The position numbers were made by a program, and so were the translations under genes. 32,092 bases of DNA from a virus: the IMG/VR virus record IMGVR_UViG_3300032401_000048, positions 1 to 32,092 of that record; one strand, given 5' to 3'. The notes under the pieces were generated by a model that was not told where the DNA came from, did no database searches, and saw nothing but the letters and a program-made list of their open reading frames with translations. This document shows, piece by piece, positions 16,716-23,484 of the stretch (the first letter of the stretch is position 1; every line of letters starts with the position of its first letter).

Positions 16716-16994
16716 TTCTTCCTGCTCAAATTCTTTTTTGCCGGCGTTTATTTCTGCCTGTATGTGTTTATCAAATAATTCATCATCTTCGGCGTTAAGA
16801 GCCGTGAATTCCGGCATATTTGGGGTATCATTCACGGGTTTTTTCTCCATTAAGGCATTTTGGGTTAGATCCGTCAGATCCTTGGCCATGATAGCTTTTG
16901 TCCAGTCTTTGCGCTCATCCTGAAGAGATCTATTTACCAAATAGATTTCAGCCAGTAAGGCAATAATGATAATGGCAAAGATGATTTCGGTCAT
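16704..16994 (-). CDS. Small membrane-anchored protein
   Basis: The 96-residue protein has a single N-terminal hydrophobic segment (residues about 3-22, EIIFAIIIIALLAEIYLV), then a basic/helical stretch and an acidic C-terminal tail. This gives an inner-membrane anchor with a mostly soluble, helical tail. Comparable one-helix proteins occur near terminase and portal genes in many phages; their role is unknown, with spanin- or holin-related functions being possible. The ATG overlaps the stop of the upstream zinc-finger gene by 4 nt. Confidence 0.5.
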   Translation of the reverse strand: MTEIIFAIIIIALLAEIYLVNRSLQDERKDWTKAIMAKDLTDLTQNALMEKKPVNDTPNMPEFTALNAEDDELFDKHIQAEINAGKKEFEQEELTH

Positions 16995-17197
16995 TTGCGT
17001 AATCCCCCGTGACTGGCCTGTTTGGTTTTTGATAGATCCATAAATGGGGTTTCGACATTGGGAACAAACTTGGGCTCTATAGATTTTTCGGGATCTGCCT
17101 TCAATGGGCCTGAGCGGTGATAAAGAACTTTATGGGATGGGGAACAGAATACTTTCCGGTCTATGGCTTTTCCGCAATAATCGCAGTTTACGCTCAT
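16991..17197 (-). CDS. Small zinc-ribbon protein
   Basis: The 68-residue protein begins MSVNCDYCGKAIDRKVFCSP. Its four candidate zinc ligands form C-x2-C-x7-C and then a histidine (SPSHK). Such small zinc fingers are frequent in phages and often bind nucleic acid or act in late regulation. The open frame has an upstream ATG at 17206, but a TACCAT -10 box overlaps that codon. The ATG at 17197 lies 8 nt after the box and is preferred, with no leader. Its promoter is overlaid by two palindromes, so it is a regulated gene within the late block. Confidence 0.55.
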   Translation of the reverse strand: MSVNCDYCGKAIDRKVFCSPSHKVLYHRSGPLKADPEKSIEPKFVPNVETPFMDLSKTKQASHGGLRK

Positions 17198-17198
17198 A

Positions 17199-17255
17199 TT
17201 TACCAATGGTAAACGATTGTTTACTTTTAGTCAATATTTGTTTACCAAAGGTAAA
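17199..17255 (-). promoter_or_regulatory. Promoter with two palindromic operators
   Basis: TTTACCAATGGTAAA (17199-17213) and TTTACCAAAGGTAAA (17241-17255) are two copies of one dyad, with centres 42 bp apart. Between and across them lies a minus-strand promoter: TTGACT (17234-17229), 17 bp, TACCAT (17211-17206). The downstream dyad covers the -10 box and the upstream one lies behind the -35. This is a classic arrangement for cooperative repression by a dimeric DNA-binding protein. Confidence 0.7.
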
Positions 17256-17675
17256 TCAGATTTCAAAATGGTCATCACCCGCCCAGTATTCGTCAAAGGG
17301 ATTGGGGATATGGAAGGGTTCAACCCAGTACCAATGGATGTCGGGGTTTAAAAGGGTTTTATAATTCTTCTTTATGATCGTGATTACTACCTTTGCCGAG
17401 CCCTCTGTGATGCTCCAACCGTCCATATTCTGCTCTATGGTGGGATCAATTGTTTTTAAAAGGCTAGTGCATTCCGGCATGGCGTGCTGCTGCAGGACAC
17501 CAAAGGTGATTTTAGGTACATGCAGGGGTTCATCATGCATGATCTGATAGGCGGCTGATCCTAAAACTATGAACGGGATCTGGGCCCGTTCCATAATGTC
17601 CTGTGCCTTCATTAGCGCATCCCGAAGCTCTATCTCTGTGGGCCATGTGTCAGTATTCGCTGTCCCATTCGGCAT
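17256..17675 (-). CDS. Uncharacterised protein, possible nucleotidyltransferase-like fold
   Basis: The open frame extends to 17903, but that part overlaps the terminase C-terminus. I start at ATG 17675, leaving a 26-nt overlap and 139 residues. The segment IPFIVLGSAAYQIMHDEPL recalls the G-S/G-x-A opening of minimal nucleotidyltransferase folds (as in AbiEii-like or DUF6036-like proteins). The Asp pair expected in the next strand is not evident (KITFGVLQQH). If the fold is right it is probably inactive. It lies between the large terminase and the operator region. I treat the family call as tentative. Confidence 0.4.
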   Translation of the reverse strand: MPNGTANTDTWPTEIELRDALMKAQDIMERAQIPFIVLGSAAYQIMHDEPLHVPKITFGVLQQHAMPECTSLLKTIDPTIEQNMDGWSITEGSAKVVITIIKKNYKTLLNPDIHWYWVEPFHIPNPFDEYWAGDDHFEI

Positions 17676-18918
17676 TGGTGTCGATGATGGAGCGGTTATA
17701 TTGATCTTTGATGGAATTGTAGTAGTTCCTGATGCGGGGCTCATTTGGAAGCTGTTGGTTTTTGACGATTTCGGTAAGTTGTGAAACTGCAAGGGCGTGT
17801 GAGAGTACGATATCGTCATGGTAGCCCGTTCTGGCTTGATATCTGATCTTTCCGGTAACACCGATTTCGTAGGAAAAGTTTTCAAATTCTTCGAGCGTTT
17901 CATGTAAGGGTAGCATCAGGCATTTGCGTTGTTCTATCCATATAGACAGCTTTTCAATCAGTTCTTTTTTGACCTGTTCGGTGATCTTTACCGGGATGAC
18001 CGGGATATTAATCCTGATCAGATCATCCGCAATGGGGTCACCAATTCCGGTGGCATCTATAACCACAATGGCATCGTTATATTTCCTTGACAGCGCTGCA
18101 ATGCGCTGTTTTTGAAAGGGCCATTCTATGGTTTGAAACCTGTCCTGATATACCTGATTATTTTTCATTCTATCATATACCGTCAACACGGTGTAATCCG
18201 TAACCTTAGCTAAATCGCAGCCGATAACATAAAGATGTTTGGGTTGTTCACCGGATGGATGGCTGATCATGGCGCCCCGAACTGATCTAAACACGGTGCC
18301 TTCATTTTCCAGAAAGTTACACATGACTTCCTGTTCGTACATCTTCTGGGTCATGGAAGTCTTAAGTTGATTTAATTGAAATGGGTTATAGATTCCCGAT
18401 TGTTCGCCCGTAAGATGCCAGCTGGCCCATCCGGGCAGCTTACCGCCCCGTTGCATAAATTCAAATAGATGGTTTTTACCTTTGGGTGTACCGATAAACC
18501 ATGCCCAAGCGTTATTGGCGATTACAGCGGGCTCAATGACCTGCCATGCCTCAAACTTCATGGTCGCAAATTCATCTAATACCACGCCGTAAGGGCCGGG
18601 GCCTCTGAGCCTATCTACATCATCGCTGCCTTGTAGCTGATAAAGCGAGCCGTTCTTAAAATATATGACACATTCGCTATCGTTCTTTTTGGCTATCAGC
18701 TGCTCTGGAATGAAATGGAAGATCATGTTGGGATCGCGCCAGATGGTGTCTTTACCTTCGGTAAACGTGGGGAATAAATGCCAATAAAGGCCCTTTCTTA
18801 AATGAGCTTGTTTAACGAGCTCATAGATTGCCGTTGTGGTCTTTCTGGCCTTCCGGTGCCAGACTAGCACCTTGAATTGATGGCTGTCCTGAAGCAGTAC
18901 CAGCTTCTGGTGTGGCAT
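17650..18918 (-). CDS. Terminase large subunit (ATPase/nuclease)
   Basis: This is the packaging motor. Seen in order are a Walker A-like loop in WHRKARKTTTAI (a departure from the usual G-K-T), Walker B VVLDEFATM, and coupling motif FIGTPKG. The RNase H-like nuclease domain follows, with acidic residues in IGCDLAKVTDY, VVIDATGIGD and GYHDDIVLSHALA. An in-frame ATG at 18984 also exists. I choose MPHQKLV at 18918, because most large terminases have a P-H-Q or similar segment about 20-30 residues before the Walker A. Even so, the gene overlaps the small subunit by 98 nt. It would bind the small subunit and the portal. Confidence 0.85.
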   Translation of the reverse strand: MPHQKLVLLQDSHQFKVLVWHRKARKTTTAIYELVKQAHLRKGLYWHLFPTFTEGKDTIWRDPNMIFHFIPEQLIAKKNDSECVIYFKNGSLYQLQGSDDVDRLRGPGPYGVVLDEFATMKFEAWQVIEPAVIANNAWAWFIGTPKGKNHLFEFMQRGGKLPGWASWHLTGEQSGIYNPFQLNQLKTSMTQKMYEQEVMCNFLENEGTVFRSVRGAMISHPSGEQPKHLYVIGCDLAKVTDYTVLTVYDRMKNNQVYQDRFQTIEWPFQKQRIAALSRKYNDAIVVIDATGIGDPIADDLIRINIPVIPVKITEQVKKELIEKLSIWIEQRKCLMLPLHETLEEFENFSYEIGVTGKIRYQARTGYHDDIVLSHALAVSQLTEIVKNQQLPNEPRIRNYYNSIKDQYNRSIIDTNAEWDSEY

Positions 18919-19327
18919 CAACAACGACACCGGCGGGAATAAATCCGGTTCCTGTAATGATGGCGAGTGGTTGTCCATTTGCACCTGTGATTTCAGTTCG
19001 ACTGGCTTCCATTAAACCATGATTTGCCTTAAGCAGAAAGATTGCCATGGCGCTGTTAACGTCTTTTCCGCCATACATCCCGTCATTCATTAATTGGTTC
19101 TTTTGTTTTTTCTTTAAGGCTTTTATTGTAGCGTCAAACTCTGGATATTTTTCGGCATATTCAGATATGCGTTCATCATCTAGGCCGAGCTGAAGCGCTA
19201 AACCCTCAATCGTTGGTAATTCGGTAGCTTCCCTATTACAGGAGTTTATATATTCAATTGCCCGTTTTATAAATGACGGGTCATATTTGGTGGGCCTACC
19301 GCCCGGATGTTTGGTTAAACTCATCAT
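18821..19327 (-). CDS. Terminase small subunit
   Basis: The 168-residue protein has a DNA-binding N-terminal region GGRPTKYDPSFIKRAIEYIN, followed by an HTH-like segment LQLGLDDERISEYAEKYPEF and a helical Lys-rich stretch. The C-terminus (SLAPEGQKDHNGNL) is a flexible tail of the kind seen on small terminases. These features are standard for this protein, which recognises the packaging site. The open frame extends to 19420, but the ATG at 19327 (or 19324) overlaps the TGA of the transketolase gene and is preferred. The 3' part overlaps the large-subunit gene extensively. Confidence 0.7.
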   Translation of the reverse strand: MMSLTKHPGGRPTKYDPSFIKRAIEYINSCNREATELPTIEGLALQLGLDDERISEYAEKYPEFDATIKALKKKQKNQLMNDGMYGGKDVNSAMAIFLLKANHGLMEASRTEITGANGQPLAIITGTGFIPAGVVVDATPEAGTASGQPSIQGASLAPEGQKDHNGNL

Positions 19328-19803
19328 GTTCTGATTAGTGATAAAAATGTCGGTAGTTTGTTGTTGATTATAATAGGCATTAACTTTGCAATTTGGTCGG
19401 TATGGGTGGGCCAATAGCATTCTATTTGCGGCAGGTTAGCAAGTACTGCCCTAGCCTCGCTTGACCAATGTGAAAATCCGTCATGCTTATAATCCCGATC
19501 CCGGCCTGAGCCGATCAGCTTAATTGGGATCAGTTCATGATTGACGTAATTTCGCAGGGATTCAAACGGCCGGTAAAGCAAAAAGGATGTGATGCTATAA
19601 ACAAACGGGATCTTGCCGGACATGGCAAGTCCTACCGCGATATCTACCATCGCCTGTTCACTAGCGCCAGCATTAATATAACGATCAGGAAAACGGGTAC
19701 TAATATAATCAAACCCGCCATATCCCAAGTCCCCGGTAAGCGCATATATTCGATCATTATTATACATCGCCTGATCTAATTCTTTAAAAAAGGATTTACG
19801 CAT
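19324..19803 (-). CDS. Transketolase-like, pyrimidine-binding subunit (short form)
   Basis: This subunit would pair with the next gene to form a thiamine-diphosphate transketolase. The segment LTGDLGYGGFDYISTRFPDR followed by INAGASEQAMVDIAVGLAMSG is the pyrimidine domain, and the Glu of GASEQ is the expected cofactor-activating glutamate. At 159 residues it lacks the C-terminal domain III of the usual ~310-residue bacterial subunits. It resembles, from memory, a short two-gene transketolase family of viruses and some bacteria. The open frame extends upstream to 19869. I use ATG 19803, which overlaps the end of the TPP-subunit gene by 8 nt. Confidence 0.8.
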   Translation of the reverse strand: MRKSFFKELDQAMYNNDRIYALTGDLGYGGFDYISTRFPDRYINAGASEQAMVDIAVGLAMSGKIPFVYSITSFLLYRPFESLRNYVNHELIPIKLIGSGRDRDYKHDGFSHWSSEARAVLANLPQIECYWPTHTDQIAKLMPIIINNKLPTFLSLIRT

Positions 19804-20434
19804 AATATTTTTTGAGTTTTTTGTAAAGCTTATCGTCCAGTTTTTTGTAATGCCCAGCAATACCTTCAAGTCCCGGCGGGTTTTCAGTGCGTTTAAAAAC
19901 TACCTGTGGAAATTTATCTTTGATGAATGCTGCCAGTTGCCATTCCAATCTGTCCCGATGCACTGATTTGAAAGCGCTAAAACCATTGGCATTAATCATC
20001 ACAATTAAATTCGGGATGATATAATCAGCGGCAATCCGCAATGATTCCCACATTGACCCTTCGGCCCATTCACCATCAGAACTGATACAGAAAACATTAT
20101 GCAATGGGTCTGCCAGTGCCATCCCGATTGCGATTGGCAGTCCATGACCCAGACTGCCAGTTGAACAGTCAATTTTACAGTATTTGCATCTGTCGGGATG
20201 GGTGCCGTGGTGATTATAAATTGTCAGGGCGTTGCCATCTTCGTATTGTTCGATGGCACAGTATAGCGCCAAACCCGCATGACCGTTTGATAATACAATC
20301 TTATCGCCGGGTTGTTTTAACTGATAGGCATCGTCAATTAGTTCCGCAGCAGTCAGGCAACTGCCCAGATGTGACAATTCATATTTAAAACTGATTTCCA
20401 ATATCCGTTGCCGGATTTTATTTAAAGGAGTCAT
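19796..20434 (-). CDS. Transketolase-like, TPP-binding subunit (short form)
   Basis: The 212-residue protein has the expected motifs: HLGSCLTAAEL, LSNGHAG, STGSLGHGLPIAIGMALA and the TPP/Mg motif SSDGEWAEGSMWES ending with NANGFSA. The usual G-D-G is S-D-G and the second Asn of the motif is split (NAN), a minor departure. The reaction would be two-carbon ketol transfer between sugar phosphates, feeding the pentose phosphate or a sugar-precursor pathway. There is an unusual Cys triplet (CKYCKIDC) just before the STGSLG loop. It starts 17 nt inside the epimerase gene's 3' end. The product probably works with the epimerase in making a modified sugar. Confidence 0.8.
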   Translation of the reverse strand: MTPLNKIRQRILEISFKYELSHLGSCLTAAELIDDAYQLKQPGDKIVLSNGHAGLALYCAIEQYEDGNALTIYNHHGTHPDRCKYCKIDCSTGSLGHGLPIAIGMALADPLHNVFCISSDGEWAEGSMWESLRIAADYIIPNLIVMINANGFSAFKSVHRDRLEWQLAAFIKDKFPQVVFKRTENPPGLEGIAGHYKKLDDKLYKKLKKYYA

Positions 20435-21260
20435 AGGTTTTTTTGAGGCCCTCAGAAAGTGAATAATGCTGTATCCAGCCGAAACTTTTGAGAAGTGAAT
20501 TATCAGCTACCCAGTTATCCCGGCTTCGGAGTGATTTAATATTGGTTATTGGAAGTAGATTAACATTCTTTTTGGCAAACATGGCTAAGTATTTAACGAT
20601 ATCATAATTATCATACTGCTGCCCGGAGCCGATATTAACCGCCTTGCCTTTTAAGTCTTTGGCATATTCCTGAACCAATAGCAGCGCTTCCAAAAAGTCA
20701 TCAATATAAATCCAGTCATGCTTACCGGGGGCAAGCTGCATGGGTTCATTATATTTGACACAGTGGATGGCGGTCGGAATAAACCTGAGTGCATTCTCAC
20801 CGGGGCCATAGACCGAGAAAGGCCGGACACTTATCACCGGTTTTAGGTATTGGGATACATAAGCCCTGATGAGTAGCTCCCCGGCGATTTTAGTAATGCC
20901 ATACCAGTCGGTGGCTTCTAAACTATTGGTTTCATGCATCGGATGTTTTTTGTCGCCGTATACGGATGAGCTTGAGGCGTTGATAAAGGCCTTGTAATCA
21001 GTATCCCCGGTTGCCAGAAGCAGATTATAAAGATTAATAATGTTGGCCTGAATCATTTCGTGAGAATCCGGCATCCATGCCATGTTCCCATACCCGGCGA
21101 AATGATAAATATAGGTCGGCGGAAATTCTTCGGCAAACTTCATTAGGGTTGATAAATCCTTCAGTTGATGATGGGGAATACACAAAACATTGCGGGATGG
21201 GAAGCGTTTGATTAAATGTGAACCGATAAAACCGGAAGATCCGGTTAGCCAAATCTTCAT
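20418..21260 (-). CDS. NAD-dependent sugar epimerase/dehydratase (SDR family)
   Basis: The protein (about 280 residues) begins with the Rossmann motif MKIWLTGSSGFIGSHL. It carries the extended-SDR catalytic set: NASSSSVYGD (Ser/Thr), and D-W-Y-G-I-T-K (the Y-x3-K pair), followed by RPFSVYGPGE, the substrate-binding RP-x-x-V-Y-G-P-G. It should act on a nucleotide sugar (for example UDP-galactose-type or GDP-mannose-type). It is the first gene of the late block and is followed by the transketolase pair. The ATG at 21260 lies exactly 7 nt after an extended TGATATAAT -10 element. The frame would also allow 21269, but that ATG overlaps the -10 box. Confidence 0.85.
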   Translation of the reverse strand: MKIWLTGSSGFIGSHLIKRFPSRNVLCIPHHQLKDLSTLMKFAEEFPPTYIYHFAGYGNMAWMPDSHEMIQANIINLYNLLLATGDTDYKAFINASSSSVYGDKKHPMHETNSLEATDWYGITKIAGELLIRAYVSQYLKPVISVRPFSVYGPGENALRFIPTAIHCVKYNEPMQLAPGKHDWIYIDDFLEALLLVQEYAKDLKGKAVNIGSGQQYDNYDIVKYLAMFAKKNVNLLPITNIKSLRSRDNWVADNSLLKSFGWIQHYSLSEGLKKTYDSFK

Positions 21261-21267
21261 TGCGGGC

Positions 21268-21276
21268 ATTATATCA
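21268..21276 (-). promoter_or_regulatory. Extended -10 promoter of the late/sugar operon
   Basis: TGATATAAT on the minus strand (21276-21268) gives an extended -10 element ending 7 nt before the epimerase ATG. I see no good -35 box, which is common for extended -10 promoters. This predicts a leaderless epimerase message. Confidence 0.6.
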
Positions 21277-21390
21277 CACCGATAGTTACATCATCTTTTG
21301 AATTTGCAGCCGTTGTGGGGCATCCTACGAGGTCTTTTTTTGACCTATAGTGGCAGAAAGCCCGATTTGACGCTCTTTGTGCATGGGGGC

Positions 21391-21437
21391 TTGACAACAT
21401 ATGTTGTATATGATATCATGCTCTCAATAAGAGCATG
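21391..21437 (+). promoter_or_regulatory. Major early promoter with two overlapping dyads
   Basis: TTGACA (21391-21396), a 17-bp spacer and TATCAT (21414-21419), preceded by TG for an extended -10, give a strong promoter. The perfect 14-bp palindrome ACAACATATGTTGT (21394-21407) overlies the -35 and spacer. CATGCTCT-N5-AGAGCATG (21417-21437) overlies the -10 edge and start site. Both are candidate operators; the second could also be a 5' hairpin. The leader to the first annotated ATG is about 124 nt. Confidence 0.7.
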
Positions 21438-21502
21438 ACCAAAGACAGCACCGCAGCTTCCTGTACAGTCAGGACACACATTAAAAATTTAATCTGCCAA
21501 AC

Positions 21503-21887
21503 CTACTAGCCTTTATTTATGCGGTAGCTTTTAAAGAAAGGAAGCGCATATGACACAAGCTGAGTTAAAAATTCAATTTGTTAGGGCTTATTTAAAAGCC
21601 CGTAAAGATCAATTAGAACTGGTAGCTTTAAAAGCTAAAGTCCTGCCGATTATAAAAGACACCGGCGAGATAGTAGCCGGTCACAAACTGGCAACCGCTC
21701 TTCGCCCGGTATATTCAGATGTAACTTTGGATGAGGCCCGAAAATATGACGCGGTGATTAAAGCCATTGATTCTGCCAAATTAACCGCCGAGATTAAAGC
21801 CGGGGCCAAAGTTGAGGGTGTGAAATACACCAAATATATAACCGTAACTTAATATAAACCAGCTACCGCAGCAATAAGGGCTAGTAG
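21503..21887. repeat. 27-bp imperfect inverted repeat enclosing the first early gene
   Basis: Positions 21503-21529 and 21861-21887 are inverse copies, with 24 of 27 matches. They share CTACTAGCC and GCGGTAGCT blocks separated by a variable centre. They bracket the 21550-21852 gene. In addition, a 19-bp sequence AGAAAGGAAGCGCATATGA is repeated directly at 21534-21552 and 21906-21924, giving the first two genes identical ribosome-binding sites. I see no target-site duplication around the repeat. Confidence 0.7.
21550..21852 (+). CDS. Unknown early protein (100 aa)
   Basis: The protein is mostly helical and Lys/Ala-rich, beginning MTQAELKIQFVRAYLKARKD and ending with a beta-rich VEGVKYTKYITVT. 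I recognise no family. It is the first clear gene of the early block, has the shared AAAGGAAGCGCAT ribosome-binding site, and is enclosed by the 27-bp inverted repeat. An early takeover or regulatory role would fit its position, but nothing in the sequence shows it. Confidence 0.55.
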   Translation: MTQAELKIQFVRAYLKARKDQLELVALKAKVLPIIKDTGEIVAGHKLATALRPVYSDVTLDEARKYDAVIKAIDSAKLTAEIKAGAKVEGVKYTKYITVT

Positions 21888-21921
21888 ATAATATAAATTA
21901 TTTTTTAGAAAGGAAGCGCAT

Positions 21922-22263
21922 ATGAAATCAATAATCGTAACTGAAAAATGGTGGAAATGGTTTAATCTTGAATATGACCGGGGTGATTGTGGGTATCAAT
22001 TCTCCCATATAACCATTATTCCGGTAGGGAATAAACTGCAAATAACTGCAGATGACACATTTGTCCTGACTGAAAAAGAGGACATAAATAATGTGGGAGA
22101 AACCGTGTGGAGCTGGTTGACCATGATTATACGAACCGATGCCGATCCATATGGTTGGGTCATGGAAGCACATGAGAGCATGGATAGAAGCGAATGGATG
22201 AAGGCGTTTAATTACGTCAGGGGATGCAGAAGAATTATGGCACAATTAAAGGAGGTAAAATAA
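21922..22263 (+). CDS. Unknown early protein (113 aa)
   Basis: This acidic, Trp-rich protein begins MKSIIVTEKWWKWFNLEYDR and has a C-terminal helix-like AFNYVRGCRRIMAQLKEVK. No family is recognised. It uses the same ribosome-binding cassette as the preceding gene. Its many tryptophans and a beta-rich first half suggest a small compact domain. Confidence 0.5.
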   Translation: MKSIIVTEKWWKWFNLEYDRGDCGYQFSHITIIPVGNKLQITADDTFVLTEKEDINNVGETVWSWLTMIIRTDADPYGWVMEAHESMDRSEWMKAFNYVRGCRRIMAQLKEVK

Positions 22264-22264
22264 T

Positions 22265-22492
22265 ATGAAAAAACATATGTTAAATACTGAAGATCCGAAT
22301 CCTGATAACTGGGTTGATATGTGCAATTATAAAAATTGCCAGAACCCGGTTAAGGCCAAAGGTTGGTATTTATGTGATAAACACATAGGTCAGCAGGAGC
22401 GGGATTTTCAGGTGAATCATATCAGGATTGGCAATCTCATTTTCAAAACCGATAAAGCCACGGCGTTAATATTTAATAAGGGGGTGAAATAA
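22265..22492 (+). CDS. Small putative zinc-binding protein
   Basis: The 75-residue protein has a candidate zinc site, C-N-Y-K-N-C followed by W-Y-L-C-D-K-H (C-x4-C-xn-C-x2-H), in its first half. The second half is a beta-hairpin-like region (RIGNLIFKTDKATALIF). An excellent AAAGGAGGT precedes the ATG, and the gene starts 1 nt after the previous stop. Nucleic-acid binding is plausible; function unknown. Confidence 0.5.
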   Translation: MKKHMLNTEDPNPDNWVDMCNYKNCQNPVKAKGWYLCDKHIGQQERDFQVNHIRIGNLIFKTDKATALIFNKGVK

Positions 22493-22493
22493 C

Positions 22494-22790
22494 ATGACTA
22501 TTCCACAACCTGTAATAAATACATTTATGAGAATCGGGTTAAATCCGAAATTTGCTCAGGAGATGGCTGACCGAACTGACAAGGTAAAGGTTGAAAATCG
22601 TTTTGGCGGGGGCAGTTGTGAAACTAACCCATTGGTAGCATACCTGATTAATTGGGTATACGAAACCTCAAACGATTACGAACGGACACCTAATCCGTGG
22701 GTAAAGTTGCCGACAATTGCAGACTTTGACCGGGTTCGTTATTTTATCGCCAAGGTCGATGGTAACGCATATATGACCTGTATTGATTAA
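22494..22790 (+). CDS. Unknown early protein (98 aa)
   Basis: This protein begins MTIPQPVINTFMRIGLNPKF and has a Gly-rich centre (NRFGGGSCETNPLVAYLINW). No family is recognised. It starts 1 nt after the upstream stop, behind an AAGGGGGTG ribosome-binding site. A small globular protein is likely; several small phage proteins of unknown function have a similar Gly-rich loop after a helical start. Confidence 0.5.
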   Translation: MTIPQPVINTFMRIGLNPKFAQEMADRTDKVKVENRFGGGSCETNPLVAYLINWVYETSNDYERTPNPWVKLPTIADFDRVRYFIAKVDGNAYMTCID

Positions 22791-22808
22791 AAGAAAGAGG
22801 TGAATTTT

Positions 22809-23024
22809 ATGGATATAAGAACAACTGATGCATATAAGAAAATGGATTCATATACTGCCTGTAGTTATGCGGAGGGGTTTTCGGAAACGGAACCGACCGA
22901 AGTTGAACTACACGCTGCTTGGCAATGGCTGGTTGATACCGGACTCTGTTGGCAATTGCAGGGTTGGTATGGCCGGGCCGCTGCCAGTCTGATAGAGGCA
23001 AGTAGAATTGAACCGAAAGAATAA
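22809..23024 (+). CDS. Small conserved-looking phage protein (71 aa)
   Basis: The longest frame begins at a GTG (22800), but AAAGAGGTG places the start at ATG 22809. The C-terminal half AWQWLVDTGLCWQLQGWYGR, followed by AAASLIEA, matches a pattern I recall in many small phage proteins of unknown function (x-W-x-x-L-I/V-D-T-G-x-x-W-x-L-Q-G-W-x-G-R-x-A). The gene ends this five-gene early cluster before a strong terminator. Confidence 0.6.
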   Translation: MDIRTTDAYKKMDSYTACSYAEGFSETEPTEVELHAAWQWLVDTGLCWQLQGWYGRAAASLIEASRIEPKE

Positions 23025-23030
23025 AATTAA

Positions 23031-23064
23031 ACCGGTATAGGTAAAACTATGCCGGTTTTTTTTT
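23031..23064 (+). terminator. Strong bidirectional rho-independent terminator
   Basis: ACCGGTATAG pairs with CTATGCCGGT (one G-U) around a six-base loop, followed by nine T's on the plus strand. On the minus strand the hairpin is followed by a T-rich TTTAATTTTATT tract, so it can also serve the converging resolvase gene, whose stop codon lies inside it. Confidence 0.85.
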
Positions 23065-23484
23065 GGCTACCTGAGCTTGTTTGCTGAATTTCAATTGGTT
23101 GGCGCTCTCATCGGTGAAGTGCTGCTTTTTGGCGGGCTTGGCATATTTGACTTTGGGGGCAGCGCCGTCTTGGATTACCTGAATTAGATCCGAAAGTAAT
23201 ACAAACGCGAACGGTTCGCCCTTATAAATCCATGCAATCATTGGCGGTTTGGTTTGGGATTGGTCATTGGCTTTTACCCACCATGGCATGAATGTGGTTT
23301 TGGCGGTGTTTTTAACTTCGACAAAAAACGGGAAGTCTTTGGAAGTCAGATCCCCCTTCCAACCATCTATGCCGCCTGATAGCGGGGTTCTTCTGACCTC
23401 ATAGCCGAAGCCACGGATCAGATCCCTGACGGCATATTCCCCACGCTTACCCTTAGAATGCGGATTGATGGTTTTATTTTTCAT
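23047..23484 (-). CDS. Hjc-like Holliday junction resolvase (PD-(D/E)XK nuclease)
   Basis: The 145-residue protein has a helix with KGKRGEYAVRDLIRGFG, then RRTPLSGGIDGWKGDL and FPFFVEVKN. This is the archaeal Hjc-type arrangement of E16, D45 and E56-x-K58 active-site residues. The substrate would be four-way DNA junctions in late replication or packaging. The C-terminal half is divergent, ends Lys-rich, and is tentative. It lies on a short minus-strand island within the plus-strand early block. No Shine-Dalgarno is obvious before its ATG. Confidence 0.75.
   Translation of the reverse strand: MKNKTINPHSKGKRGEYAVRDLIRGFGYEVRRTPLSGGIDGWKGDLTSKDFPFFVEVKNTAKTTFMPWWVKANDQSQTKPPMIAWIYKGEPFAFVLLSDLIQVIQDGAAPKVKYAKPAKKQHFTDESANQLKFSKQAQVAKKKPA

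Noticed and set aside
17676-17903. N-terminal extension of the 17256-17675 frame
   Set aside because: It lies entirely within the large terminase gene in another frame; the ATG at 17675 is sufficient.
21435-21509. 24-codon leader frame (MTKDSTAASCTVRTHIKNLI...)
   Set aside because: It lies in the leader of the early promoter but has no ribosome-binding site and no recognisable sequence. I mention it as a possibility and do not list it as a gene.
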